DNA of 64,000 nt from Spartobacteria bacterium LR76. GTDB lineage: Bacteria; Verrucomicrobiota; Verrucomicrobiia; Chthoniobacterales; Terrimicrobiaceae. The notes beneath the pieces are model-generated. The model was not told the DNA's origin, did no database searches, and saw only the letters and a program-made list of their open reading frames with translations. This document shows positions 7,531 to 15,404 of this stretch, in pieces (position 1 is the first letter of the stretch; each line of letters opens with the position of its first letter). Made by a program: the position numbers and the translations under genes. The DNA is taken from contig QAYZ01000014.1 of the NCBI GenBank assembly GCA_003054655.1, positions 62,001 through 126,000 of the forward strand, written 5' to 3'.

Positions 7531-8886
7531 CTAGGCGCGGCGGGTGAGGGCGACCGCGTGGCTTGCGGCGATTTCCCGGAATCCTGGCGAGACCATCTTT
7601 GAACCGGCGAGTGCCGTCCAAAATCGCCCGGCCATTTCCCGTTCTTTCGGGAAGCTGGCGGCGATCTCCTCGGCTGCCAGGTCTTGGGAAAGTCCGGGGA
7701 TCTGCCCGGAGGCGGTATCGGGCCGGTAACCCATCGGCAGCATGTCATAGACCGGCGCGAGCCGGGCGGGCTTTGCTGGAGACAGGATCAGGCTGGCATT
7801 TCCATCGTGCATGTCGGTATTGGCGATCAGTCGTCCAAATCTCCAGATCGAGGCCAGTTCGCCAGCCTCCGCCTCGCTGAGCCATCCGGTTTGTCGCAAT
7901 TCCTCCGCCTCCCGCGGCCACGGTTCGCCGAATGTATCGAGCAGCGCCGCCGCCAGCGCACGGAGGGATACTACGGGCACCCGCCCGCCCTCCTGGGTCC
8001 GGTCAAATCGCTCCACCTCGAGAAAGCGGCGTCCTCCCGCATCGAGGATCTCGCTCCATGCCGCCGTGATTCCGTATTCTCGCAGCACCTCCCCGGCGAT
8101 GTGCTCGGCCTGGAGCAGGTCGGCCCATCTCTGCCCCATCGGCTCGGCCATCGGCGGCGAGAACTTCACGATGAGCTGTCTCCGCCCCTCCGGGCTGTCC
8201 TGTTCGATCACAAACTTGGGCTGCTCGCCACCCGCCGACGATCCGATGAGGGCTCCTCCCAGGGCGTGCTCCGCCAGCATGGGGTATTCCCTATCTCGGG
8301 AGGCCCGGGCGACCGGCGCTGGCCGCGATGCCAGCGCGGTCCGCAGCGCCTCCCTGCCCAGCACGAAGGCACCGGGAAAATCCTCTCCGAATCGGACCAT
8401 GCCCTCCACGACCGCCCGGGCGTTCCAGGCCCCGGGATTCGTTCCCTCCTGTCCGAGCGCCCGGCCATGCTTGAGGGCAAATGCTCTCCCGAGAAAACCC
8501 TGCGGCCGATACTCATCGAGAAACCACGGGAGATCAGGGAATACGTTGTCGGGAAAGAACGGATCGAAAAGCGACTCCCAGCGGCTGGTGTTTCTTTCGA
8601 TCCAGACCTTCCCGCCCAGCAGCAAATGGAGGCTGCCGATTTGCTCGGGCGCGCCGTCTGCGCCGAACAGGTACAGGGGCCAGTCCGCTCCCAGATCCTC
8701 GATGGGAGCAGCGAATCCATACCGCGCGGAGCGTCCGCTTCCGATCCGCACCACCATCTCCCCGAGCTGGTGCAACGCCCGGGAAATCGTTGGCTGGCTG
8801 ACCCCCGCCGTCCGAGCCAGCTCCGCCGCACTCCTCACCCCATGACGAAGAAACTCCTGGCGTAGCGATGTCGGCTCAAAACTCAT
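7531..8886 (-). CDS. yjjJ: HipA-like serine/threonine kinase with N-terminal HTH (YjjJ/HipH type)
   Basis: 451 residues. Residues of about 8-60 form a helix-turn-helix (AELARTAGVSQPTISRALHQ); the rest is a HipA-fold kinase. Visible motifs are the glycine-rich loop SSAGGEQPKF (216-225), a candidate ATP lysine in LIVKFS (241), the catalytic ANTDMHDGN (355-363) and YDMLPMGY (380-387). The layout matches the solitary E. coli YjjJ/HipH proteins, where HTH and kinase are fused and no separate HipB antitoxin is needed. No hipB-like gene adjoins it. HipA kinases phosphorylate tRNA-synthetase-type targets, but the target here is unknown. A palindrome just upstream of the start suggests self-regulation by its own HTH. 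Confidence 0.86.
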   Translation of the reverse strand: MSFEPTSLRQEFLRHGVRSAAELARTAGVSQPTISRALHQLGEMVVRIGSGRSARYGFAAPIEDLGADWPLYLFGADGAPEQIGSLHLLLGGKVWIERNTSRWESLFDPFFPDNVFPDLPWFLDEYRPQGFLGRAFALKHGRALGQEGTNPGAWNARAVVEGMVRFGEDFPGAFVLGREALRTALASRPAPVARASRDREYPMLAEHALGGALIGSSAGGEQPKFVIEQDSPEGRRQLIVKFSPPMAEPMGQRWADLLQAEHIAGEVLREYGITAAWSEILDAGGRRFLEVERFDRTQEGGRVPVVSLRALAAALLDTFGEPWPREAEELRQTGWLSEAEAGELASIWRFGRLIANTDMHDGNASLILSPAKPARLAPVYDMLPMGYRPDTASGQIPGLSQDLAAEEIAASFPKEREMAGRFWTALAGSKMVSPGFREIAASHAVALTRRA

Positions 8887-8891
8887 TTTGA

Positions 8892-8915
8892 TGAATAGTT
8901 TATTTTATCTATTCA
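8892..8915. promoter_or_regulatory. Candidate operator/promoter of the HipA-like gene
   Basis: TGAATAG (8892-8898) and CTATTCA (8909-8915) are perfect 7-bp inverted arms around a 10-base AT-only spacer, in otherwise GC-rich DNA. On the minus strand the spacer contains TAAAAT, a -10-like hexamer, and the gene start at 8886 is 5 bases away. A protein bound here would block transcription. Binding by the gene's own N-terminal HTH is inference. Confidence 0.6.
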
Positions 8916-8963
8916 CTGTTTGCAAGCCCATGCTGGAAAGCAAATTGCATCCTTAACCTCCTC

Positions 8964-8979
8964 CCATCTGAATAGATGG
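8964..8979. promoter_or_regulatory. Second palindrome sharing the TGAATAG core
   Basis: CCATCT-GAAT-AGATGG is a perfect 6-bp inverted repeat, and its centre (8969-8975) repeats TGAATAG from the palindrome at 8892-8915. The two cores lie 77 bases apart on the same side of the HipA-like gene, which would suit cooperative binding. It could also be a chance hairpin. Confidence 0.35.
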
Positions 8980-9071
8980 CGCTCGCCCGTCGCGCGATTC
9001 CCGCCCCTCCCCAGGCAGCCGGAGGTGATGCTCTCCAGGAATCCAACAGCCCCGGGCGGAGCTTTGCGCGC

Positions 9072-9428
9072 CTACTCCCTGGCGACGCGGATCTGGCTCG
9101 CCTTGGTGATGACGATTTCCGGGCAGCCCTTGTGGAGTTCGATGCGCCCGGAGATCTCGACCCGTCTGCCCTCGAGTTGCTTGAGAGCGACTTTCCTGTT
9201 CACCATTTCGGCGCTGCTGGCCGGGACGAATCCCTGAAAGACCTGCCGGGGGTAATGATGTCCGAAGTTCAGGAAATAATTCCCATTGTTCTCAGCCACT
9301 TCGACGAGAGTTCCGACCACCGTGCCCTGTTTGCCGATATGTTCCCCCGCGTCTTCCGGCGCGATGTCCGCAGCGAACCCGAGGGCGGGCAGCACCGCGA
9401 GAGCCAGGGCAATCAGGAGGGATTTCAT
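9072..9428 (-). CDS. Exported OB-fold-like small protein
   Basis: 118 residues. A signal peptide (MKSLLIALALAVLPALGFA) precedes a compact beta-rich domain, GTVVGTLVEVAENNGNYFLNF, then a VALKQLEGRRVEISG strand pair and a final IVITKASQI strand. This pattern of five strands is typical of exported OB-fold domains that in other proteins accompany nucleases or bind oligonucleotides or oligosaccharides. No catalytic residues are evident. It is monocistronic, with a 113-base gap to the divergent TPR gene. Confidence 0.6.
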   Translation of the reverse strand: MKSLLIALALAVLPALGFAADIAPEDAGEHIGKQGTVVGTLVEVAENNGNYFLNFGHHYPRQVFQGFVPASSAEMVNRKVALKQLEGRRVEISGRIELHKGCPEIVITKASQIRVARE

Positions 9429-9541
9429 CGGTTGGGAATTTCTTCCGGCCTTATGATATACGACCTATGGACCTCCTACTCAACTTTGCTTTGAGTTGTG
9501 GGCCGGATCGGGGTAGCTGAACTTGGACGTTCGCTAAACAA

Positions 9542-10222
9542 ATGAAACCTGTCGTTCTTGTCTCGCTGCTTCTGATTACGGCTCATTCCTTCGCGGTAGA
9601 GTACGAGATGAACGAGCTGCCAATGTATGGCGGACAGCACACCCCACAGGTGGAACCCAGCCAGGAGAATAGCAAGAGTGCCGCCGAACTTGGATGGAAA
9701 TATCTCGATCGCGGCGACCTGTCCACCGCGATGAAGCGCTTTAATCAAGCGTGGATGTTTGACCGCAAGAATCCTGACGCATTCTGGGGTTTCGGGATTG
9801 TAATGGGCCGCCGCGCCGAAAAGGAAGACACGGAAAAGAATCTTGCCGAGTCGATCAACCTGCTCGCAACGGCTCATGAATTGACTCCAAACAACGGGAG
9901 GATTACAGCCGATCTGGCATTTTCCTATACCCTTTTGGGAAACTATCTCGCGACCCAAGGCAAAGACGGGAAACAGAACTACGAAAAGGCCGAGGAATTA
10001 TTTGCAGACGCCTACAAGCACGACCCGAAGTATCCCCCGATAATGGCAAACTGGGCGGTTCTGAAGTTTTATACAGGTGACTATAAGGCTTCCAAGAAGC
10101 TTGTTTCGGAGGCGCAGGGACTTGGGTACACGCCCAATCCCGATTTTCTGAAAGAACGGCTCTTGATCAAAAAGTGGGGCCATGAGGTCGGCAAGCGACC
10201 AACATGGCCCCGGTGTGTATAG
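9542..10222 (+). CDS. TPR-type exported protein with an IS-altered C-terminus
   Basis: 226 residues: a signal peptide (MKPVVLVSLLLITAHSFA) and tetratricopeptide-like helical repeats from about 45 to 195. An ISL3 element is inserted at codon 206. Residues 1-205 are native; the last 21 residues (RLLIKKWGHEVGK and on) are read from the left end of the element. Joining the flanks across one copy of the 8-bp target duplication restores the frame as DFLKELNEKVK followed by TAG at 11448-11450, an ancestral protein of 211 residues. The insertion therefore swapped six terminal residues for 21 and probably separated the gene from its native 3' end. The role of the protein is unknown. Confidence 0.8.
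   Translation: MKPVVLVSLLLITAHSFAVEYEMNELPMYGGQHTPQVEPSQENSKSAAELGWKYLDRGDLSTAMKRFNQAWMFDRKNPDAFWGFGIVMGRRAEKEDTEKNLAESINLLATAHELTPNNGRITADLAFSYTLLGNYLATQGKDGKQNYEKAEELFADAYKHDPKYPPIMANWAVLKFYTGDYKASKKLVSEAQGLGYTPNPDFLKERLLIKKWGHEVGKRPTWPRCV
10150..10157. repeat. Left target-site duplication of the ISL3 element
   Basis: GAAAGAAC directly abuts the left inverted repeat and is repeated exactly at 11423-11430, right after the other end. Eight-base duplications are the rule for ISL3 elements. Confidence 0.95.
10158..10179 (+). repeat. Left inverted repeat of the ISL3 element
   Basis: Twenty-two bases starting GGCTCT and ending CAAAAAGTGGGG, paired with 11401-11422. Confidence 0.93.
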
Positions 10223-11376
10223 GAATAAAAGGTTACCGAGTGATCGGCAGGCAAAGCAACCAGGAAGAGATGGTAAGCGTGGAACTGGAACAGGAGCCGC
10301 AGCAATGTCGGCATTGCTGCAGTTCGCGGCTGGTGAGCAAAGGGAGGTATGAGCGGCAGGCGCGGCATTTGGACACTTTCGGGCGAGCGAGCCGGTTGAA
10401 GATCCAGACGAGGCGATGGGAGTGCCGGGACTGCGGGCGCAGTTTCGTGCCTGAGACCCCGGGGCTGCGGTCGTGGCGACGGAGCACGGAGCCCTGGAGG
10501 GAGAGCATATACCGGGAGCATCATGAGGGAATTTGCGCCACGGCGATGGCGAGGATGCGGCGGGTGGGCAGTGCGACAGTGGGCCGCATTTACGCGGAGT
10601 TTACGGGCCGCAAGGCGAGGGAGCGCGAGAGCATGCAGTGTCCGCAGATCCTGGGCATCGACGAGCATCGGGTGCATCGAGGCATGCCCTTTGCGACGAC
10701 GTTCTGCGATTTGAAGAACCATCGGATCTTTGACATCGTGCCGGGGCGCAGCGAACGGGAACTGGCGGCCTTCCTGAGCCGTCTGCAAGGCCGTGAGAAG
10801 GTCAAGGTGGTTTGCATTGATCTCTCCAGTACTTACCGGGCTCTGGTGCGAAAATGGTTCCCCAACGCCCGCATCGTGGCCGATCGGTTCCATGTTGTGC
10901 GCGTTCTTCAGCATCACTTCCTGGAGCTGGCCCGTCAGATCGTTCCGGAGCTCAAAAACCATCGTGGTCTTCTGAGCGTGCTGCGCCGCCATCCCAGCCG
11001 CCTGGAGGAGCGCCAGCAGGGCAGGCTTGGCAAGCTGCTGGCCGATCATCCCGCCTTGCAGCCTCTCCACGAAAAGATGGTCGAACTTTGGGATCTCTTA
11101 CGGCTCAAGCACCAAACCGCCCGAGCCTGCCGCCATCACATTGGCCGCCTGCTGCGCCTGATCGAAGACCTGCGGCAAAGCACCTTCGAACCCCTCGTGC
11201 GCCTGGCCAAGACCTTCCACCACTGGCGCGAGGCCCTCGTCACCATGTGGCGATTTACCAGAAACAACGGCATCACCGAAGGGTTCCACCGCAAGATGAA
11301 ACTCATCCAAAGACGAGCCTACGGCTTCAAAAACTTCCACAACTACCGCTTGCGCGTCATAGCCCAATGCGGATAA
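10204..11376 (+). CDS. ISL3-family transposase
   Basis: 390 residues, the normal size for the family. An N-terminal zinc finger is formed by C35-x2-C38 and C74-x2-C77, followed by a helix-turn-helix-like stretch around 105-130. The DDE catalytic core is visible as D153 in GIDEHRVHRG, D227 in VADRFHVVR and E359 in GITEGFH, the last followed by the typical KLIQRRAYGFKNFHNYRLR box. The protein has no frameshift or stop, so the element may be active. An internal methionine at residue 23 is an alternative start. The gene sits 24 bases inside the left inverted repeat region and ends 24 bases before the right one. Confidence 0.95.
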   Translation: MAPVCIGIKGYRVIGRQSNQEEMVSVELEQEPQQCRHCCSSRLVSKGRYERQARHLDTFGRASRLKIQTRRWECRDCGRSFVPETPGLRSWRRSTEPWRESIYREHHEGICATAMARMRRVGSATVGRIYAEFTGRKARERESMQCPQILGIDEHRVHRGMPFATTFCDLKNHRIFDIVPGRSERELAAFLSRLQGREKVKVVCIDLSSTYRALVRKWFPNARIVADRFHVVRVLQHHFLELARQIVPELKNHRGLLSVLRRHPSRLEERQQGRLGKLLADHPALQPLHEKMVELWDLLRLKHQTARACRHHIGRLLRLIEDLRQSTFEPLVRLAKTFHHWREALVTMWRFTRNNGITEGFHRKMKLIQRRAYGFKNFHNYRLRVIAQCG

Positions 11377-11400
11377 CTCAACATCAACAATTGACCTCGT

Positions 11401-11422
11401 CCCCACTTTTTGGCGGAGAGCC
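11401..11422 (-). repeat. Right inverted repeat of the ISL3 element
   Basis: Read on the minus strand it starts GGCTCT and ends CAAAAAGTGGGG, matching the left end at 18 of 22 bases. Confidence 0.93.
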
Positions 11423-11430
11423 GAAAGAAC
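11423..11430. repeat. Right target-site duplication of the ISL3 element
   Basis: GAAAGAAC, identical to 10150-10157. The next 20 bases contain the orphaned last codons and TAG stop of the interrupted TPR gene. Confidence 0.95.
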
Positions 11431-11501
11431 TGAATGAGAAGGTAAAATAGAGCGAATTGAATCCGGGAAGCAACTTGGAGCCGTGTGCTAGAAAAGAAAC
11501 A

Positions 11502-11573
11502 TGGGTTGGGTGGGACTCGAACCCACAACCAACGCCTTAAAAGGGCGCTGCTCTACCATTGAGCTACCAACCC
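11502..11573 (-). tRNA. tRNA-Lys (anticodon UUU)
   Basis: On the minus strand the cloverleaf is complete: acceptor GGGTTGG with CCAACCC, D stem GCTC with GAGC, anticodon stem GCGCC with GGCGT (one G-U pair), the loop C-T-TTT-A-A giving anticodon UUU, a 5-base variable loop, and T stem GTGGG with CCCAC around TTCGAGT. The discriminator base is A and CCA is not encoded. Confidence 0.97.
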
Positions 11574-11682
11574 GGGTCTCTTTCTTTATACCGCGCCGGG
11601 AGCGAAGCTCAAGCGGGTATCGGGAAAGCGAACGGCGTATATTCCTCGTTTTTCGAGGAATGGCAAGCGCTCTCTGCGCGAA

Positions 11683-12195
11683 TTACTTCAACGCAGCGGC
11701 TGCCTGACGCACTTCATCTGCCGCGCCCTCGGTCTTCGCCTTCAGGTTCACCCAGGCGATTTTGCCGTCTTTCACGAGGAAGGACTGGCGCTGCGTGATG
11801 CCTACGACGGGAATCAGGTCGACGTGGAAAGCCTCCGCCACCTTGCCGTCATGGTCGGCGATGAGGGGGAAGGGGAGGCTGTATTTCTCCTGGAATTTCT
11901 TCTGCGCCTCGACCGTGTCCTTGCTCACGCCCACGACCTGGATTCCCGCGCCGCCGAGGCTGGCGTAGGAGTCGCGCAGCGAGCAGGCCTGCTTCGTGCA
12001 GCCCGGCGTGTCGGCCTTGGGGTAGAAATACACCAGCGTGACTCCCTTGGCGTAGATCGCGGCGAGGTCGAGCGGTTTGCCGTCCTGGTCGATGGCGGCA
12101 GGGGTGGGGGCGGGCGAACCGACCTCGAGAGGGGCGGCGTTACCGAAGAGTCCGAAGAATGTCATGGCAAGAAGGGTGAGTATTACTCGTTTCAT
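11683..12195 (-). CDS. Exported peroxiredoxin, Bcp/PrxQ type
   Basis: 170 residues. A signal peptide (MKRVILTLLAMTFFGLFG, cleavage near NAA) is followed by an AhpC/TSA thioredoxin-fold domain. The active site is TPGCTKQAC: peroxidatic Cys66 and a resolving Cys71 five residues later, the spacing of the atypical two-Cys Bcp/PrxQ group. It should reduce hydroperoxides outside the cytoplasm using a thioredoxin-like donor. It is divergent from the membrane TPR gene at 12228, with 32 bases between the start codons, so their promoters overlap each other or the coding ends. Confidence 0.9.
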   Translation of the reverse strand: MKRVILTLLAMTFFGLFGNAAPLEVGSPAPTPAAIDQDGKPLDLAAIYAKGVTLVYFYPKADTPGCTKQACSLRDSYASLGGAGIQVVGVSKDTVEAQKKFQEKYSLPFPLIADHDGKVAEAFHVDLIPVVGITQRQSFLVKDGKIAWVNLKAKTEGAADEVRQAAAALK

Positions 12196-12227
12196 GGAAA
12201 TTTCGTTGTAGGGTACGATCCATCGAA

Positions 12228-13610
12228 ATGCTCAGAAGTCGACTTATCCGTTACGCTGCGATTGTTGTTTTGGGTGCGGCCATCTGCGGGCTTCTCTGGC
12301 TCGTCCCGGCTTTGCTGAGTGGACTCGCCCTGGAAAACTGGACCTTTGCCGCCCGTGGGCTGTATCCGCAACTCTTTGTCCCGGAGTCTCATACAGTGCT
12401 GGATGGCCTGTCCGCGATGCTCTGGAAGGTCGGCGGCCCGACCGGGCTGGGGTTCCTCGTGGCGGTCATCGGGTTTTTCAAGGGCTTCGCCATCGGCGGC
12501 ATCCTGACCGCGCTTCTCCTCCTCGCCTGGCAAATCCGACCGCGTCTCTGGCGGTGGCTGGCTTTCGGTTTGGTCGCTCTCGCGACGCTCGGCGTCTGCG
12601 CCCTCGCCATCGTCCGGATCGCGACGATCGACGGCAGCGTCGCCCGCTCGCGCGAGCTGACCGGCCCCTTCAATCTCCTTGATGAGTGGAAAGGCGGGCC
12701 GCTCTTTGTCTCCCGCTCCGCGCTCCCCTTTGTTCTTCTGCGCGACCCGGCGGCGGCGAAGGATCTCACCGAGGTTGCCACGGTCAAGCTGGCCAACGAC
12801 CCGGGCGCCTGGCGCGAGCAGTTGCGGAAATCCGACTGGCAGACCGTCATCCTGACCGGGCCGAATATCGAGTTTCGCCCGCTCCTCAATCACCTCCTCG
12901 AGTCGCCCGACTGGCACCTCGCCGCCGTGACGAATCAAGGCTACGTCTTCATCCGCGGAGCCGGGGCGATGCCGCATGAGTTCGATCCTGGGAAGTTCCG
13001 CCTCGGCAGCGACCGCGAAACCGCCGTCTACCTCGCCGCTCTGGCCGATCGTTACGAGGCTCTCCGCGATACCCGCAGCGCGCGCGACAGCATCACCCTC
13101 GCCCTCAAGCTCGCGGGCAACGACGCCACCGTCCTCTCCTACGCCGCCGCCATCGAGGCCGGGCACAAGCGCTGGGCGGATTCCCTCGGCTACGCCGACC
13201 GAGCTCTCGCCGCCGATCCGCGTTCCTCCTACGCGATGCTGCTCAAGACGCTGGCCCTCCTTGAGACCGGCCGCCCCGACAAGGCCGAGCCGCTGGCCCG
13301 CCAGCTCATGGAGCGCGCACCCAACGACACCTATACCCTGTTCCTCTACGCCCGGGTCTGCCGCGAACTCCGCGACTCCCGCACCGAGGCCGAGACGCTG
13401 CAGAAACTCATCGATGTCTCCCAGCGCCAGGGCCTCCCCGTGCCGCCAAACTACTATGTCTTCCTCGGTCAGGCCTATGTCCTGATCGGCGAGGCTCCAC
13501 AGGCCGCCGCCGCCTATCGCAAGGCCCTCGAGATTCCCGGCCTCGGCCCGGAACTCTCCGCCTCCGTGCGCGACGCGCTGAAGACCGTGGAATCCAAAAT
13601 CCGCCGCTGA
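12228..13610 (+). CDS. Membrane protein with C-terminal TPR repeats
   Basis: 460 residues. There are about three hydrophobic segments in the N-terminal 135 residues (around 8-30, 75-102 and 108-132). A soluble region with a SALPFVLLRDPAAAK stretch follows, then TPR helices from about 270 to 450 (for example AVYLAALADRYEALRDTRSA and APQAAAAYRKALEIPG). TPR domains carry protein contacts, and the membrane part places them at the inner membrane. No enzyme motif is visible. It is followed by ilvD after 65 bases on the same strand; a shared role is not evident. Confidence 0.72.
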   Translation: MLRSRLIRYAAIVVLGAAICGLLWLVPALLSGLALENWTFAARGLYPQLFVPESHTVLDGLSAMLWKVGGPTGLGFLVAVIGFFKGFAIGGILTALLLLAWQIRPRLWRWLAFGLVALATLGVCALAIVRIATIDGSVARSRELTGPFNLLDEWKGGPLFVSRSALPFVLLRDPAAAKDLTEVATVKLANDPGAWREQLRKSDWQTVILTGPNIEFRPLLNHLLESPDWHLAAVTNQGYVFIRGAGAMPHEFDPGKFRLGSDRETAVYLAALADRYEALRDTRSARDSITLALKLAGNDATVLSYAAAIEAGHKRWADSLGYADRALAADPRSSYAMLLKTLALLETGRPDKAEPLARQLMERAPNDTYTLFLYARVCRELRDSRTEAETLQKLIDVSQRQGLPVPPNYYVFLGQAYVLIGEAPQAAAAYRKALEIPGLGPELSASVRDALKTVESKIRR

Positions 13611-13675
13611 TCCGCATGCTCCCGTGCGCCCTTGCCTGTAGGGACGCGACCCACTAGACTCTCCACCTTCCACAA

Positions 13676-15379
13676 ATGAGCTCCAAATCCCGCACGAAGC
13701 CCAACCTTCGCCCCCACTCCTCACTCGTGCTCGATGGCGAGAGCCGTGCGCCCAGCCGCGCCATGCTCTACCCCGTCGGGTACAAGGACAGCGACTTCAG
13801 CAAATCCCAGATCGGCGTCGCCTCGACCTGGAGCATGGTCACCCCGTGCAACATGCACATCGACCAGCTCGCCCGCGAGGCCGCCATCGGCGTCGACGGC
13901 GCTGGCGGGAAGGCCACCATCTTCAACACCATCACCATCTCCGACGGCATCTCCATGGGCACCGAGGGGATGAAATACTCGCTCGTCTCGCGCGAGGTCA
14001 TTGCCGACTCCATCGAGACGGTCGTGGGTTGCCAGGGCTTCGACGGCTTCGTCGCCATCGGCGGTTGTGACAAGAACATGCCGGGCTGCTGCATCGCCAT
14101 CGCCCGCCTGGACCGCCCTGCCGTCTTCGTCTACGGCGGCACCATTCTCCCGGGCTGCCTGAATGGCAAAAACCTCGATGTCGTTTCCGTCTTTGAGGCG
14201 GTCGGCGCGGAGGCTGCGGGCAAGATCACTGCGAAGGAAATGCACGAGGTCGAGTCCTGCGCCATTCCCGGCCCCGGTTCCTGCGGCGGCATGTACACGG
14301 CCAACACCATGGCCTCCGCCATCGAGGCCATGGGCCTCAGCCTGCCGAACAGCTCGGCCCAGGCCGCCGTCTCCGCCCACAAGGTGAAGGACTGCCGCGA
14401 CGCTGGTGCCGCCGTGTTGAATCTCCTGAAGCGCGGCATCCGCCCGTCGGACATTTTCTCCAAGGAATCCCTGGAGAACGCCATCACCGTGGTCATCGCC
14501 CTCGGCGGCTCGACCAATGCCGTGCTGCACCTCCTCGCCATCGCCCACGCGGCCAATGTGAAGCTCACCATCGACGACTTCACCCGCATCGGGAAGCGCG
14601 TTCCGGTATTGGCTGATCTCAAGCCGAGCGGCCGTTTCCTCATGAGCCAGCTCGTCGAGATCGGCGGCATCGTGCCGATGATGAAGGACCTGCTCCACGC
14701 GGGTCTCCTCCACGGCGACTGCCTCACCGTGACCGGCAAGACGCTCAAGCAAAACCTAGCCGCCTTCAAATCCTACCCGAAGGGCCAGCAGATCATCGCT
14801 CCGCTCAAGAAGCCCCTCAAGCCCGAGAGCCATCTCGTCATCCTGCGCGGCAACCTCGCGCCCGACGGCTCCGTGGCCAAGATCAGCGGCAAGGAAGGCG
14901 AGCGCTTCAGCGGCAAGGCCCGTGTCTTCGATAGTGAGGAGACCGCGATGTCGGCCATCCTCGACGGCAAGATCAAGAAGGGTGACGTCATCGTCATCCG
15001 CTACGAAGGGCCGCGCGGCGGTCCCGGCATGCGCGAGATGCTTTCGCCCACCAGCGCCGTGATGGGCCGCGGCCTCGGCAAGGATGTCGCGCTCATCACC
15101 GACGGACGCTTCTCCGGCGGCACGCACGGCTTTGTCGTCGGCCACATCACGCCCGAGGCGTTCGATGGCGGCCCGCTGGCCATTGTCAAAAACGGCGACG
15201 CGATCACCATCGACGCCGTCACCCGCACGCTCACCCTCGGCCTTTCCAAGAAGGAAATCTCCGACCGCCTCGCCAAGTGGAAGCGCCCGAAGCCGCGTTA
15301 CCGCCGTGGCGTGCTCGCCAAGTACGCCGCCAGTGTGACCACCGCATCGCTCGGCGCAGTCACCGACGCCGGTCTCTAG
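13676..15379 (+). CDS. ilvD: Dihydroxy-acid dehydratase
   Basis: 567 residues, typical length. IlvD converts 2,3-dihydroxy-3-methylbutanoate and -pentanoate to the 2-keto acids, the last common step of valine and isoleucine synthesis, using an Fe-S cluster. Cluster-binding cysteines lie in [11 protein letters not shown] and [14 protein letters not shown], and the C-terminal signature [12 protein letters not shown] and [13 protein letters not shown] are complete. The start at 13676 ([10 protein letters not shown]) leads into the conserved opening around residue 35. The large NRPS-like gene follows 25 bases downstream and is probably co-transcribed. leuCD lie 26 kb away. Confidence 0.96.
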   Translation: MSSKSRTKPNLRPHSSLVLDGESRAPSRAMLYPVGYKDSDFSKSQIGVASTWSMVTPCNMHIDQLAREAAIGVDGAGGKATIFNTITISDGISMGTEGMKYSLVSREVIADSIETVVGCQGFDGFVAIGGCDKNMPGCCIAIARLDRPAVFVYGGTILPGCLNGKNLDVVSVFEAVGAEAAGKITAKEMHEVESCAIPGPGSCGGMYTANTMASAIEAMGLSLPNSSAQAAVSAHKVKDCRDAGAAVLNLLKRGIRPSDIFSKESLENAITVVIALGGSTNAVLHLLAIAHAANVKLTIDDFTRIGKRVPVLADLKPSGRFLMSQLVEIGGIVPMMKDLLHAGLLHGDCLTVTGKTLKQNLAAFKSYPKGQQIIAPLKKPLKPESHLVILRGNLAPDGSVAKISGKEGERFSGKARVFDSEETAMSAILDGKIKKGDVIVIRYEGPRGGPGMREMLSPTSAVMGRGLGKDVALITDGRFSGGTHGFVVGHITPEAFDGGPLAIVKNGDAITIDAVTRTLTLGLSKKEISDRLAKWKRPKPRYRRGVLAKYAASVTTASLGAVTDAGL

Positions 15380-15404
15380 TAGTACCCATTCCCGATCTCT
15401 CTCC

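Larger units (their letters stand above)
10158..11422 (+). mobile_element. Complete ISL3-family insertion sequence, 1265 bp
   Basis: The element is bounded by 22-bp imperfect inverted repeats at 10158-10179 and 11401-11422. They are identical at 18 of 22 positions: a shared GGCTCT tip, four differing bases, then CAAAAAGTGGGG. It is flanked by perfect 8-bp direct repeats GAAAGAAC. It contains one transposase gene. Intact ends, intact duplications and an unbroken transposase suggest a recent insertion. It landed in the last codons of the TPR gene at 9542, and a tRNA-Lys gene lies 79 bases beyond the right end. Confidence 0.96.

Noticed and set aside
12192-13724. 510-codon minus-strand open frame
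   Set aside because: Shadow of the TPR membrane gene; Glu/Gly/Arg-rich, no motif.
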